A stretch of 64,000 nucleotides of DNA from Chitinophagaceae bacterium (GCA_024508725.1 JANINS010000002.1:123481-187480), one strand, 5' to 3'. Counted from the stretch's first letter, positions 27,747 through 37,172 are shown. The notes: generated by a model from the sequence alone, not told the origin. Program-made: numbers and translations.

Positions 27747-30347
27747 TCATCTTATCAACAGAACCGTACCTTTCCGTAACACGGTTTCTCCTTTGTAGTT
27801 CACGGCCTGTGCCATAAAGATAAAAGTACCGCTGGGCTGTTCTTTTCCGCCGAATGTGCCATCCCAGGCTTTGTTGATCTCGGAGGTATTGAACAGAAGT
27901 TGACCATAGCGATTGTAGATCCTGAAGAAGTCGAGTTTTTTCATGCCTACCAATACCGGGTAAAGGTTATCGTTCCTGCCATCCCGGTTGGGTGTGAATG
28001 CATCGGGAATAAATATCTGCGGGCCGGTTTTGAACACGACCACTCTAATTTCATCGTGCCCCACACACCCATCAACGGTAGTTACTTTTACGCTGTAGAG
28101 TATTGAATCTACATTGTTGCCAAATACTGCTGTGGGGCTGGCGCTGTTGGGATCGCTTAAATAGGTTTCGGGAGACCAGGCATATTTCTCTCCACCGGTT
28201 GCATTTAGTACCAACGGTTCTCCCAGCGAAATGCTGGTGTCATTGCCAGCAAATGCAGGTACGGGAGGTATCACTTTTACGAATATGCTATCTGCTATGG
28301 ATTTGGGGCATTCGCCTCTACCGGTTGCGGTTAAAATATAGGTAGTGCTTTTTGATGGTGCTACAACAGGATTCAATGTATTGGGATGAAGCATTGCCGT
28401 GGTAGGGCTCCATGCAAATGAAGTACTGGTAACGTTACCGGATAAAGGCAATTTCTCACCAAAACACAAGGAAGTATCCCGGCCTGCGTTGGCTATTGGA
28501 TACGGTGATACCCTGATGATGATAGAGTCTTTATCCTGGCATTTACCGAGGTTAGCTGTAACGATATATTGCGTTTGCGATAAGGGAGCTGCTTTGGGTG
28601 ATTTGATATTCGGATCGCTTAAGCCGTTAGCAGGGCTCCAGCTATATGCCAGTGCAGGACTGTGCACTCTCAGCAGGATGCTGTCTCCACCACAGATAGC
28701 GGTATCGGCTTCGAGTTGTACCGTTAATAGTTTGATGACGTTCACTTTCACTGAGTCGGTGTTGCTGCAGGCACCATCAGTCATCTTTACATAATAGGTG
28801 GTGGAGTCTTTGGGATATACTACAGGGGTTGCGGTATTTGCATCGATGATGTTGTAGTTGGGTGTCCAACTAAAAGTTCCCCTGCCAGAAGCCTGAAGTT
28901 GCAGCGAATCGATGCTGCAGATGAGTGTGTCGCGAAATGCCAGGTTGATCAATGGCTTCTTCAATACATCTACCGGTGTTACCACTGTAGCCACGCAACC
29001 TTTGCTGCTACCCACCACCAATGTTATGTTGCGAGTACCGGAGGTGGTATAGGTATAAGAAGGATGCTGCAACCGGGAAGTATCGTTGTTGGTGGCCTGG
29101 TTGCCAAATTCCCATCTCCAACTGTTCACCGTTCCGTAAGCAGCTTTTGTTGTGTCGATAAAATTGAATGGCGCCTGGAAACAACTGCCATCTACCCTGA
29201 AGCCTGGTTTAAAGCCAGGATATATTTTCACTTTGGCCGTTGCGGTATCGCTGCATTCTTCGTTGCGGTTGATGATGAGCGTAACGGTGTACGTGCCTGT
29301 ATCAGCATAAGTGAATTTAGGTTCCGGGATATTAGCAGTGTCACTGTCTGTACCTGCAACCCCAAAGTCCCAGAAGTAAGAACGAATCTGGCTGCTGTTG
29401 GCTTCGTTGTGGAAGCTTTGCGTGAGACTATCGCAGTTGATGTATTCGGGATTGAGTTTTGCTGCAATGATATCGCAGTCTCCTACTTTTAAGATAAAGT
29501 CTTTTCTATGCTGGTTGATGGCTACACCGTTTCTCCATTCGGTAACACAAACATTAACCACGTACCTGCCGGGAGTTTTGGGTGCAATACCTGAGATGAT
29601 ACCTGTTTGTGGGTCAATGCTAACAGTAGGACCTAAGGGCTGAGATCCTGTATACGTTGTGCCATAAGGCAACGGTGAAAGTGAAAGCGAACCGGGAGGT
29701 GGTGCATTCTGGTTGGTAGTAGAACCGCCAACGTAGGCTTCGCAAAAAGCATAGGTGAGGAGGTCTCCATCACTATCGCTGGCACCGAAGTCGAGTACAA
29801 AATCATTTCCGCCACAAACCAGGGCTGTGTCTTTTACCACGAATTGCGGGCTGCTGTTTTTATCGTTACCCAGTACGTTTGTTCCTGGTATTTTGGCAAT
29901 ATACGTGGCACCCAACTGACCCGGCGCATTCATGAGGTTATTGGCACGACAGCATCTTGCCCAGGCAAGTGTATAGCCATCAGGGCTTTTTGGAAGATCT
30001 ATTTCGGCTGAATAAATAGCCACCTGGTAACAAACATCGGGGCTGCCCACGAGGCATGGAATATTATCCTGTAAACGGATGGTTTGCAGGCTGCCGATCA
30101 TGGGAAGAATGAGTGAGTTCACCAATTGATTGGTAGACTGGCTGTATGCACCCACATAAACGGTTTCACTTTCGAGCCGTGGACCATTGGAACTACATTC
30201 CCTGAAAAGCCGCATAGTGATCTTATAGCGATCAGAAGTTCCGGAGCTGCCAAGGTGTTCGTATATCAATTCACCTCCTGCTATATGAGCGGCAAACAAG
30301 CTAACCGAACCGGTTAACATCAGTAATATCAGCAGGCCTTTCTTCAT
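27747..30347 (-). CDS. Large secreted PKD protein with T9SS type-B C-terminus, paralogue of 23087-25729
   Basis: The protein has 866 residues. The layout is the same as in its paralogue: a signal peptide, AHIAGGELIYEHLG, an ARCCRANNL motif, PKD modules (FTYADTGTYTVTLII, WRWEFGNQ), Ig-like repeats (PYPIANAGRDTSLCFGE) and a type-B sorting domain (IPDAFTPNRDGRND, NRYGQLLFN, AWDGTFGGKEQPSG). The start codon overlaps the stop of the alpha/beta hydrolase gene by one base (TAATG), so the two are probably co-translated. The divergence between the two paralogues is spread evenly over the length, which suggests an old duplication rather than a recent one. Surface adhesion is the likely role. Confidence 0.92.
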   Translation of the reverse strand: MKKGLLILLMLTGSVSLFAAHIAGGELIYEHLGSSGTSDRYKITMRLFRECSSNGPRLESETVYVGAYSQSTNQLVNSLILPMIGSLQTIRLQDNIPCLVGSPDVCYQVAIYSAEIDLPKSPDGYTLAWARCCRANNLMNAPGQLGATYIAKIPGTNVLGNDKNSSPQFVVKDTALVCGGNDFVLDFGASDSDGDLLTYAFCEAYVGGSTTNQNAPPPGSLSLSPLPYGTTYTGSQPLGPTVSIDPQTGIISGIAPKTPGRYVVNVCVTEWRNGVAINQHRKDFILKVGDCDIIAAKLNPEYINCDSLTQSFHNEANSSQIRSYFWDFGVAGTDSDTANIPEPKFTYADTGTYTVTLIINRNEECSDTATAKVKIYPGFKPGFRVDGSCFQAPFNFIDTTKAAYGTVNSWRWEFGNQATNNDTSRLQHPSYTYTTSGTRNITLVVGSSKGCVATVVTPVDVLKKPLINLAFRDTLICSIDSLQLQASGRGTFSWTPNYNIIDANTATPVVYPKDSTTYYVKMTDGACSNTDSVKVNVIKLLTVQLEADTAICGGDSILLRVHSPALAYSWSPANGLSDPNIKSPKAAPLSQTQYIVTANLGKCQDKDSIIIRVSPYPIANAGRDTSLCFGEKLPLSGNVTSTSFAWSPTTAMLHPNTLNPVVAPSKSTTYILTATGRGECPKSIADSIFVKVIPPVPAFAGNDTSISLGEPLVLNATGGEKYAWSPETYLSDPNSASPTAVFGNNVDSILYSVKVTTVDGCVGHDEIRVVVFKTGPQIFIPDAFTPNRDGRNDNLYPVLVGMKKLDFFRIYNRYGQLLFNTSEINKAWDGTFGGKEQPSGTFIFMAQAVNYKGETVLRKGTVLLIR

Positions 30348-31162
30348 TAAGCATTGATCCCAGCTAACTGGCTAACGAATGAGTCGATATAGTGATTGAT
30401 CTTTTGCGGTGCTTCTATCATTCCCAAATGTCCTACACCATCCAGCACATGAATATACGAAACAGATGGCAGCTTGCTCTGCTCCAGTACATCATTTAAC
30501 GGAGCTGCTACATCTTCTGTTCCTGCAACGAGTAAGACCGGCACTTTGCTGTTCTTTAAAGCCAGTTGACGATCAGGCCGGTTCATCATTGCCGTATAAT
30601 ATTGTTGACATGCTTTGGTAGAGAAATGTTGCCCGGCATCGACCAGCTCCTGTACTTTTTCAGGATGCTGTTGTTTAAATGCGGCGCCAAAAAGATTGGG
30701 CGTGGTTGTTTTAAGAAACGCACCGGCACCGTATTGTTCCATCACCTCAATGCCTTTCTGGCGTTGTTGTTTCTTTTCTTCCGAATCTGCATAAGCAGTG
30801 GAATGGATGAGACCGAAACCTTTTACCAGGTTAGGATAGAGTTCAATAAACGCCAAAGTGATGTAACCACCCATGCTATGACCAAACACAAAACATTCTG
30901 TGATCTTCTCGTGTAACAACAAGTGTTGTAAACAAACAGCATAATCACCCAATGTTACTGCCTGCGACAAACCTTCGAGCATAGAACTTTTACCGCTACC
31001 GGGAAGGTCTGGAACGATGACGAGGTATTTATGTTTGAGGTATTCAACCTGGTTGTTCCAGATGGTGCTGTCTTCTCCAAAACCATGGATCAACAAAACG
31101 GGTGCACCTTCTCCTTCGATGCGATAGGAGATGTTGGTAGAGAAATACTGGAAAGTTTTCAA
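30347..31162 (-). CDS. Alpha/beta hydrolase
   Basis: About 271 residues with a TTG start at 31162 (reads MKTFQYFSTNISYR). Longer in-frame starts would overlap the apolipoprotein N-acyltransferase gene and add a tail that does not look like protein. The fold shows the oxyanion motif LLIHGFGED, the nucleophile elbow GHSMGG, an acid in VLLVAGTEDVAAP and the catalytic His in DGVGHLGMIE. There is no signal peptide, so it is cytoplasmic. This is the general epoxide-hydrolase/MhpC-like hydrolase group and the substrate cannot be deduced. It lies 43 bases downstream of lnt and shares a TAATG junction with the secreted type-B protein. Confidence 0.85.
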   Translation of the reverse strand: MKTFQYFSTNISYRIEGEGAPVLLIHGFGEDSTIWNNQVEYLKHKYLVIVPDLPGSGKSSMLEGLSQAVTLGDYAVCLQHLLLHEKITECFVFGHSMGGYITLAFIELYPNLVKGFGLIHSTAYADSEEKKQQRQKGIEVMEQYGAGAFLKTTTPNLFGAAFKQQHPEKVQELVDAGQHFSTKACQQYYTAMMNRPDRQLALKNSKVPVLLVAGTEDVAAPLNDVLEQSKLPSVSYIHVLDGVGHLGMIEAPQKINHYIDSFVSQLAGINA

Positions 31163-31205
31163 TTTGAAATTTACGATTTGATATTTGAAATTATCGCTGC
31201 ACAGA

Positions 31206-32792
31206 TCAGATAGTGAATCTTTTTCTGAACCAAATTGCGATATTCCAAAGCACCAATAATCCTGCCAGCAGGCTGAAGATGAGGTAGAGATAATCACCGT
31301 GTTTTACGTAAAAAGTTTTACTCGCTGATGCAGGGATATTGTATTTGATCACAGCAGCTTTATTCCAGGGTTCTGTTGTTTTGATGTTACCATGACTGTC
31401 GATCACAGCAGAGATACCGGTGTTGGCACTCCTGGCAACCCATGTTCTCGTTTCAATGGCTCTGAGCCTTGCATAGTTGAGGTGTTGTTTATGACCTGGA
31501 GTATTCCCCCACCAGCCATCATTGGTCATAATGGTGAGTAGGTTGGCACCTTTGCTTACATAGCTTGCTACGTATTCGCCGTAGATACTTTCATAACAAA
31601 TGATGGGAGCGGTGATGAAAGGATTGCCTTCATTTTTAAAAGCAATAGAAGCAGTGTCTCTTGCATAGCCACCTGTTGTTCCACCAAACTTTTCAAACAC
31701 CGGTCCGAGGAAGTTGAGATACGTAGGTAATGTTTCTACTCCGGGAACGAGTTTACTTTTGATGTAGAACTGCAATGGCTGACCTGCTTTGATGCTTACA
31801 GCCGAATTGTAGCTATCGTAATAATATCCCTCTGCATTTTTTCTTGCGTAAGGCGATTCGGGTTTTTCTGTTCCGTACCATTTTAGTGTTTCGATACCGG
31901 TGAGTAAAGTGATGTTGGGATGACTGTTTACAAATTCAAATACCGGTTGATATACTGCTGCCAGTTGTATTTCGTTGATGGGAATGTATGCAGGTAAAGC
32001 CGTTTCGGGCCAGATGACAAGTCGTGTATTTGAATCGATGTTGTTTAGTGTGAGTTGGAGATGTTTCTGCACCTGTGCTGAAACAGAACCTTGTTCAAAT
32101 TTTCCGTAAGGATCGATGTTGGGTTGAATGATGAGGGCTTCATCTCCATTCGGTTCAAGCGTAATACTTACTTTATCAGACCATATCAGTAACAAAGACA
32201 TTATGATTGGTAATAGCATTAACGAGACTATACCTACAGTCTTTTTCGCTTTTCCCTTTTGCCTTTTGACTTCACCACTCATCCAATCATACATCAGCAC
32301 ATTCACCAACAACACCCAAAGCGTTCCACCGCCAACACCGGTGTATTCGTACCACTGCACCCAATCTGTTTGTGTAGCGAACACATTTCCGAGGTTGAGC
32401 CAGGGCCAGCTGAGTTGCCAGTTGAGGTGATTGTATTCGAAGAGCATCCAGAAACAGATGAAAGCAAAGTATGCGGCCCGTTTACTGAATCTTTTTTTGA
32501 AGATGTGATAACCCCACCATGGTAAACACATGATAAAGCTGTTGGCAACAATTGCCATGGCTGCACCTACCCAGGATGCATTCACGATCCACCAGGTGGT
32601 GAGTATGTTCCATGTGAACATGGCCAAGTATGTATGTGCAAAGAATTTCGACCTGCTTTCGATTACATCAGCTACGAAGAACAGTGGCACAAATCCCAAA
32701 AAGATCAGCGGTGTGAGGGGAGAAGTTGGCCAGCTGAGCCAGAGTAATAATCCTGAAGCAAAAGTGAGGAGCAGGGGATGGATCTTTTTCAT
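31206..32792 (-). CDS. lnt: Apolipoprotein N-acyltransferase
   Basis: The protein has 528 residues, the normal size for Lnt. The N-terminal 200 residues hold six or more membrane segments, followed by a periplasmic nitrilase-like domain. The catalytic triad can be read as Glu263 in VIWPETALP, Lys345 in YIKSKLVPG and Cys399 in APIICYES. The enzyme transfers an acyl chain from phospholipid to the N-terminal cysteine of lipoproteins, the last step of lipoprotein maturation. It is probably the first gene of the minus-strand run lnt, hydrolase, type-B protein. The upstream intergenic region has a possible TAAATTGC element just before the start, a weak match to TAnnTTTG. Confidence 0.95.
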   Translation of the reverse strand: MKKIHPLLLTFASGLLLWLSWPTSPLTPLIFLGFVPLFFVADVIESRSKFFAHTYLAMFTWNILTTWWIVNASWVGAAMAIVANSFIMCLPWWGYHIFKKRFSKRAAYFAFICFWMLFEYNHLNWQLSWPWLNLGNVFATQTDWVQWYEYTGVGGGTLWVLLVNVLMYDWMSGEVKRQKGKAKKTVGIVSLMLLPIIMSLLLIWSDKVSITLEPNGDEALIIQPNIDPYGKFEQGSVSAQVQKHLQLTLNNIDSNTRLVIWPETALPAYIPINEIQLAAVYQPVFEFVNSHPNITLLTGIETLKWYGTEKPESPYARKNAEGYYYDSYNSAVSIKAGQPLQFYIKSKLVPGVETLPTYLNFLGPVFEKFGGTTGGYARDTASIAFKNEGNPFITAPIICYESIYGEYVASYVSKGANLLTIMTNDGWWGNTPGHKQHLNYARLRAIETRTWVARSANTGISAVIDSHGNIKTTEPWNKAAVIKYNIPASASKTFYVKHGDYLYLIFSLLAGLLVLWNIAIWFRKRFTI

Positions 32793-32849
32793 TGCAGGGC
32801 AATTTAGGGTTTATCTGTTTACCACATAGGCATGTAGGATAGTTTGAAC

Positions 32850-32875
32850 CATGAAGACACAAAGACACGAAGGAA
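32850..32875 (+). repeat. Copy of the GACACAAAGACACGAAGG intergenic repeat
   Basis: The segment reads ACCATGAAGACACAAAGACA and continues CGAAGG. The same sequence occurs as an imperfect inverted pair at 44631-44705. Confidence 0.65.
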
Positions 32876-32951
32876 TACAAAGATTTTAACCACAACGACA
32901 GAACGGCTCAACGGATCACAATGTTGTGTTCCCTTGTTCAGTAGAATTCAA

Positions 32952-33015
32952 GAAAGTACAAGTGTCATGCTTTCAGCTTGATAAATGCAACGCAACGGAA
33001 GCGTAATAGTAGCAC
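32952..33015 (+). repeat. Dispersed intergenic repeat, copy A
   Basis: It contains GAAAGTACAAGTGT, an insertion shared with the copy at 36312 (TTGATAAATGC against GTGATAAATGC), and ACGCAACGGAAG. Confidence 0.7.
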
Positions 33016-33081
33016 AACTGCTAAGAACATAAAAAGTGGCTACTCCTGAAGAGTGAACCACTAATCGGGTAGTAGAAATAA

Positions 33082-33103
33082 AAATCCCGCCAAAGCGGGA
33101 TTT
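33082..33103 (-). terminator. Intrinsic terminator of the coiled-coil membrane protein gene
   Basis: AAATCCCGC at 33082-33090 pairs with GCGGGATTT at 33095-33103. On the minus strand the stem is followed by a run of T. Confidence 0.85.
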
Positions 33104-33187
33104 ATGTGTTTAGAGTTTGTTCTAATTGAATGATTGGTTTTTCATAGTTGCAACGGTCTGCAGTTGCAATAAGGTTCGATGGTGTTA

Positions 33188-34177
33188 TTAGCTGAACAAT
33201 CCACCTTTCTTCAGAGACTTTCTTCCTTCACCGATCTTGAAACCGTTGTGATAGATCTCGATCTTATAATCTCCTGTCTGATATTTTGTTCCCTGCTTCC
33301 AGTCGAAGCTTACAGGAATTCTTTTTCCTTGTTCGTAGTTCACATTCACTTTACTGGTGAATTTTTTATCGCCTTCTTCTCTTGCTGTAAATGTTTCACC
33401 GTTGGTGATCACATTGCCATCAGGTGCAGTAACCACTACATATACTTCTTTGGCTCCGCTTGGTGCGATCCTGTTCTCGTCAATATCAAAAGCAACTCTC
33501 AACAGATCGGCTCTTTTAGCAGTAGAAGTGCTTACTTCCTTGCCGCTGCTTTTTAAATTGATCGCTGCGATATTGATGTTAGATGCATGAAGGGTAGAGG
33601 CTACGTCTTCAACACTTTTTTTCGCTGTTTCAGTAGCTACCAGTGTTTCCTGTATCTGTGTTTTTTCGGTAACGAGGTTATCTCTTTCTGTCGTTAACTG
33701 CGTGTTGGCAGTAGTAAGTGTTGCATTCTCCTGCTTTAATTGTTCGATCTGGGCTACGTAATCCTGGATCTGGCCATTCAGTTCAGCGATCAGTTGCTTA
33801 GCTCTTGAAAGTTCAGATGCAGTGGCATTTCTTTTCTTTAAAATAGAAGCGATCTCTGTTCTTTTCTTTTCGATCTCGGCATTCTTTTCAGCCAGCTGAC
33901 CTTGTAAAGCGAGGTTCTGACCATTCAACTCGTCCATTTTTTTGTTGGCTTCGTTGAAGTCGTTCTGTAATTCGTTTCTTGCACTGTCTACATTCGTAAA
34001 CTGCGTTTGCAATTGTGCATAGAGTTCTTTAGATTTACTCTTGTCGTAGATGATGTACCCGATTGATAACAAGAGTGCTGCGGCTAATGCGATCACGACG
34101 ATCTTATTGCTGCTGTTACTTTTTGCAGGAGTTGGTTTTTGCTCCGGAGCTGAAGATGGATATTGACTGTAGCTCAT
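33188..34177 (-). CDS. Single-pass membrane protein with long coiled coil
   Basis: The protein has 329 residues: a polar N-terminus, one membrane helix at about 26-45 (VVIALAAALLLSIGYIIY), a long coiled coil from about 50 to 200 rich in Q, E, K and L, and a C-terminal beta domain of about 115 residues (RADLLRVAFDIDENRIAP, VYVVVTAPDGNVIT, YKIEIYHNGFKIGEG). The helix without a cleavage site indicates an inner-membrane anchor with the coiled coil in the periplasm. No enzymatic motif is visible. The gene is divergent from the exonuclease gene, with only 53 bases between the two starts. The family was not recognised by name, though this architecture is common in Bacteroidota. Confidence 0.8.
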   Translation of the reverse strand: MSYSQYPSSAPEQKPTPAKSNSSNKIVVIALAAALLLSIGYIIYDKSKSKELYAQLQTQFTNVDSARNELQNDFNEANKKMDELNGQNLALQGQLAEKNAEIEKKRTEIASILKKRNATASELSRAKQLIAELNGQIQDYVAQIEQLKQENATLTTANTQLTTERDNLVTEKTQIQETLVATETAKKSVEDVASTLHASNINIAAINLKSSGKEVSTSTAKRADLLRVAFDIDENRIAPSGAKEVYVVVTAPDGNVITNGETFTAREEGDKKFTSKVNVNYEQGKRIPVSFDWKQGTKYQTGDYKIEIYHNGFKIGEGRKSLKKGGLFS

Positions 34178-34230
34178 AACTGTTATTTTTTTTTGAGTTG
34201 ATCTAATGATATAATTCTAAACCTTTTCTA

Positions 34231-34941
34231 ATGACAGATCTGTTGATAATAGACATCGAAACTGTTCCCCAATCACCACACTTTGACGAGCTTTCAGCTG
34301 AGTGGCAGTCCCTTTGGATCGACAAGATTTCGAAAACCGTGCCAGAGGGTATCACTCCAGAAGAAAGTTATAAGCTCAGGGCAGGTATACTTGCCGAGTT
34401 TGGAAAGATCGTATGTATATCCACTGCCTATTTTTACGAGAACGAAGATAAACAGTGTTGCTTACGTATTAAGAGTATTTATAACGAAGATGAAAGAGCT
34501 TTGTTAAAGTCTTTCACAGAACTCTGCGATAAATTTTGTTCTACCCGTGGTGAAGTGATGTTTGCAGGGCATAACATCCGTGAGTTCGATATTCCTTATA
34601 TCTGCCGCCGTATGTTAATTAACAGCCTGCCGCTTCCTGGATGTTTGCAGTTGAACGATAAGAAACCATGGGAAGTTAGAATGTTCGATACCATGCAGTG
34701 GTGGAAGTTTGGCGATTATAAAAACTATGTAAGCTTACACCTGCTTGCCAACGTACTTGGCGTACCCAGCAGCAAAGGAGATATGGATGGCAGCATGGTG
34801 CAGGATGTGTACTACATAGAAAACGACCTGAAACGTATTGTTGAATATTGCCAGAAAGATGTTTCGGTAACCGCTAATATTATTTTGCGGTATAAGAACA
34901 TGCCTTTGCTGGAAGAAAAGAACATCGTGGTAGCCGGCTGA
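34231..34941 (+). CDS. PolB-like 3'-5' exonuclease (DEDD superfamily)
   Basis: The protein has 236 residues, essentially one ribonuclease-H-fold exonuclease domain. Exo I is DIET at residues 8-11, Exo II is the GHNIREFDIPYICRR segment, and Exo III is EYCQKDV, giving the acidic residues of the two-metal site. It matches the small proteins related to the proofreading domain of B-family polymerases (DNA_pol_B_exo2), which have no polymerase part. It probably removes nucleotides from 3' ends of DNA or RNA in the cytoplasm; the physiological substrate is not established. It is followed after 101 bases by an MFS transporter gene on the same strand. Confidence 0.88.
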   Translation: MTDLLIIDIETVPQSPHFDELSAEWQSLWIDKISKTVPEGITPEESYKLRAGILAEFGKIVCISTAYFYENEDKQCCLRIKSIYNEDERALLKSFTELCDKFCSTRGEVMFAGHNIREFDIPYICRRMLINSLPLPGCLQLNDKKPWEVRMFDTMQWWKFGDYKNYVSLHLLANVLGVPSSKGDMDGSMVQDVYYIENDLKRIVEYCQKDVSVTANIILRYKNMPLLEEKNIVVAG

Positions 34942-35042
34942 GGTAATGCTATCTGGCTTTACTTGCGACGCTCCGTTCAGGTTTTTGTTGGTATGGCAGC
35001 AAAGCAGATTTTACGGCATCTTTGCGGCTCAACCAGGTTAAG

Positions 35043-36254
35043 ATGTTTTCCAAAAAAGCAGCAATCGGATTTATATTTCTTACACTCTTAATTGATGTTA
35101 CCGGATTAGGATTGATCATTCCTGTTTTCCCGGCACTCATCAAAGATCTTACGCATGGCGATAACAGTGCAGCCTCCAGCTGGAATGGATGGTTATTGTT
35201 TGCTTATGCCGTGATGCAATTTGTTTGTGCTCCTATACTTGGAAATCTCAGTGATAAATATGGCAGAAGACCTGTGTTGTTGTTATCGCTTTTAGGATTT
35301 GGTATCGATTATATTTTTCTTTCATTCGCTCCAACGATAGGTTGGTTGTTTGTAGGAAGGATCATTGCAGGAATGTTTGGAGCTTCGTTCACTACTGCTT
35401 CAGCTTATATCGCCGACATCAGTACAGATGAAGACCGCACAAAGAACTTTGGAATGGTGGGTGCCGCTTTTGGATTGGGATTTATCATTGGCCCGGTGAT
35501 CGGCGGTTTGTTGGGTGGATTTGGTCCACGTGTTCCTTTTCTTGTTGCAGCAGGATTGAGTTTACTCAATACTTTATACGGGTACTTCGTGTTGCCTGAG
35601 TCTTTACCAAAAGAAAAGAGAAGACCGTTTGACTGGAGAAGAGCCAACCCGGTAGGTGCATTGCTGCATTTGAAAAAGTATAGAGGCATTACAGGATTAG
35701 TAGTGGCTTTATTCTTCGTTTATATCGCTTCGCATGCCGTACAAAGTAACTGGGGCTTTTATACGATCGAAAAGTTTGGCTGGACAGAGAAACTCATCGG
35801 CATATCATTGGGTGTGGTTGGTTTTTTGGTGGGTGGTGTGCAGGCAGGGTTAACAAGAGTGGTGAATCCAAAGCTGGGTAATGTAAAGAGTATCTATATT
35901 GGTTTGTTGCTGTATACGATCGGTATGTTATGTTTCGCTTTTGCCGGTAATACGTGGATGATGATGCTGAGTATTGTTCCGTATTGTTTGGGTGGTATTG
36001 CAGGCCCGGCGATACAGAGTGTAGTAGCCTCTCATGTTCCAATGAATGAGCAGGGAGAGTTGCAAGGTGCATTAACGAGTGTGATATCTCTCACATCTGT
36101 GATCGGCCCGATAATGATGGCAAACATCTTTGCTCATTTTTCCAGGAAAGCAGAAGGAATGTATTTCCCGGGAGCACCGTTTGTGGTTGGCGCAGCATTC
36201 ATGTTAACGAGTACGGTGATTGCAAAATATGCGTTGAAGGGAGAGAAGCCGTGA
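35043..36254 (+). CDS. MFS transporter, TCR/Tet-like drug exporter family
   Basis: About 403 residues from the ATG at 35043; an in-frame TTG seven codons upstream is less likely. Twelve membrane segments are expected. The motif A signature GNLSDKYGRRPVLL lies between helices 2 and 3, and FIIGPVIGGLLGGFGPRVPF is the motif C region of drug antiporters. The N-terminal LLIDVTGLGLIIPVFPAL is typical of the tetracycline-resistance branch. It probably exports a drug or metabolite in exchange for protons; the substrate cannot be predicted, and the family includes many non-resistance members. No regulator gene lies next to it. Confidence 0.9.
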   Translation: MFSKKAAIGFIFLTLLIDVTGLGLIIPVFPALIKDLTHGDNSAASSWNGWLLFAYAVMQFVCAPILGNLSDKYGRRPVLLLSLLGFGIDYIFLSFAPTIGWLFVGRIIAGMFGASFTTASAYIADISTDEDRTKNFGMVGAAFGLGFIIGPVIGGLLGGFGPRVPFLVAAGLSLLNTLYGYFVLPESLPKEKRRPFDWRRANPVGALLHLKKYRGITGLVVALFFVYIASHAVQSNWGFYTIEKFGWTEKLIGISLGVVGFLVGGVQAGLTRVVNPKLGNVKSIYIGLLLYTIGMLCFAFAGNTWMMMLSIVPYCLGGIAGPAIQSVVASHVPMNEQGELQGALTSVISLTSVIGPIMMANIFAHFSRKAEGMYFPGAPFVVGAAFMLTSTVIAKYALKGEKP

Positions 36255-36539
36255 TGTGCTGATATGCAAATGTGCAGATATGCAAATTTGTTTAGTTGAT
36301 GAGTAAGGACACTGCAGTACAAATCACGCTAAAAGACGTGATAAATGCGACGCAAGTAAAGCCTTATCGGAGATCATATACCAGGTAATATAATTATCCT
36401 TTCAAACCAACATTCACTATTCACTATTACCCACTCACAACGTAACCGGCAGTTTTAAGTTTTTATTTGCTTTGGTCTCCTGCTTCGTGTTGTTCATCGG
36501 CATAGGAATTGCCTTTGTGCATCAAACAAATGCATTATT
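36255..36539. other. Intergenic region with short direct repeats and a dispersed repeat
   Basis: GATATGCAAAT occurs twice, about 15 bases apart, at about 36262 and 36277. A GTACAAA/GCGACGCAA repeat copy follows at 36312-36360. Immediately before the barrel gene, TTG at 36490-36492 and TGCCTTTG at 36510-36517 are a fair promoter candidate. Confidence 0.5.
36312..36360 (+). repeat. Dispersed intergenic repeat, copy C
   Basis: It reads CTGCAGTACAAATCACGC, then GTGATAAATGCGACGCAAG, sharing the long-form insertion of copy A. Confidence 0.65.
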
Positions 36540-37121
36540 ATGAAGAAAGTTCTTTTTGCCGCCTTCCTACTTGCTTTTGCAGGTGCATCACAGGCCCAAG
36601 GTGTACGTATTGGAGCTAAACTTGGAGCCAACCTGAATAAAGTAACCGGTAAATCTTTTAATGAAGAGTTCGACCTGAGCTATCACGTAGGTGCTTTTCT
36701 TGAAATAGATCTCAACAAGAAATGGGGACTTCAACCAGAAGTATATTTTAACCAGGCAACAGCCACACGCAGCAGTGGTTTCAACACTATTTACAATGCA
36801 AATCCAAATGCGAACACTAACATCAAACTGAATTATCTTTCTATTCCAATCCTGTTGCGTTATAACATTGGCAATATTGTTACATTGAATGCAGGTCCGC
36901 AGTTCAGCATATTAATGAATAACGATAAGACCCTTTTGCAAAACGGTGGAGAAGCGTTTAAGAACGGAGATTTTGCTATGGCCGCAGGTGCTACTGTAAA
37001 TTTGAAGATGCTGAGAGTATATGGCAGGTATAATATCGGCCTGAGCAACATCAACGACATTGATGATCGAGACAAATGGAAGAACCAGCAACTGCAACTT
37101 GGTATTGGATTGAGATTGTAA
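36540..37121 (+). CDS. Outer-membrane beta-barrel protein (PorT/OMP_b-brl_2 type)
   Basis: The protein has 193 residues with a signal peptide (MKKVLFAAFLLAFAGASQAQ) and a small eight-strand-type barrel. The typical features are GVRIGAKLGANLNKV at the start, YHVGAFLEIDLNKKWGLQPEVYF, LSIPILLRYNI, LNAGPQFSILM and a final strand QLQLGIGLRL ending in a hydrophobic residue. Such barrels sit in the outer membrane and mostly have no known function. It is a single-gene unit ending in a strong terminator at 37150-37172. Confidence 0.9.
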   Translation: MKKVLFAAFLLAFAGASQAQGVRIGAKLGANLNKVTGKSFNEEFDLSYHVGAFLEIDLNKKWGLQPEVYFNQATATRSSGFNTIYNANPNANTNIKLNYLSIPILLRYNIGNIVTLNAGPQFSILMNNDKTLLQNGGEAFKNGDFAMAAGATVNLKMLRVYGRYNIGLSNINDIDDRDKWKNQQLQLGIGLRL

Positions 37122-37149
37122 GGTATATTCAATAAATTTTTTATTTAAT

Positions 37150-37172
37150 GTCCCGCTTAGGCGGGACTTTTT
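37150..37172 (+). terminator. Intrinsic terminator after the beta-barrel gene
   Basis: GTCCCGC at 37150-37156 pairs with GCGGGAC at 37161-37167, followed by five T. Confidence 0.88.

Larger units (their letters stand above)
32793..33187. other. Intergenic region rich in dispersed repeats
   Basis: These 395 bases have no gene. They contain a GACACAAAGACACGAAGG repeat copy near 32850-32875, a GTACAAG-type repeat copy at 32952-33015, and a terminator at 33082-33103 for the coiled-coil protein gene. Confidence 0.7.

Noticed and set aside
28899-29492. Open frame of 197 codons opposite the type-B protein
   Set aside because: It lies wholly inside a coding gene on the other strand and is unlike any protein family.
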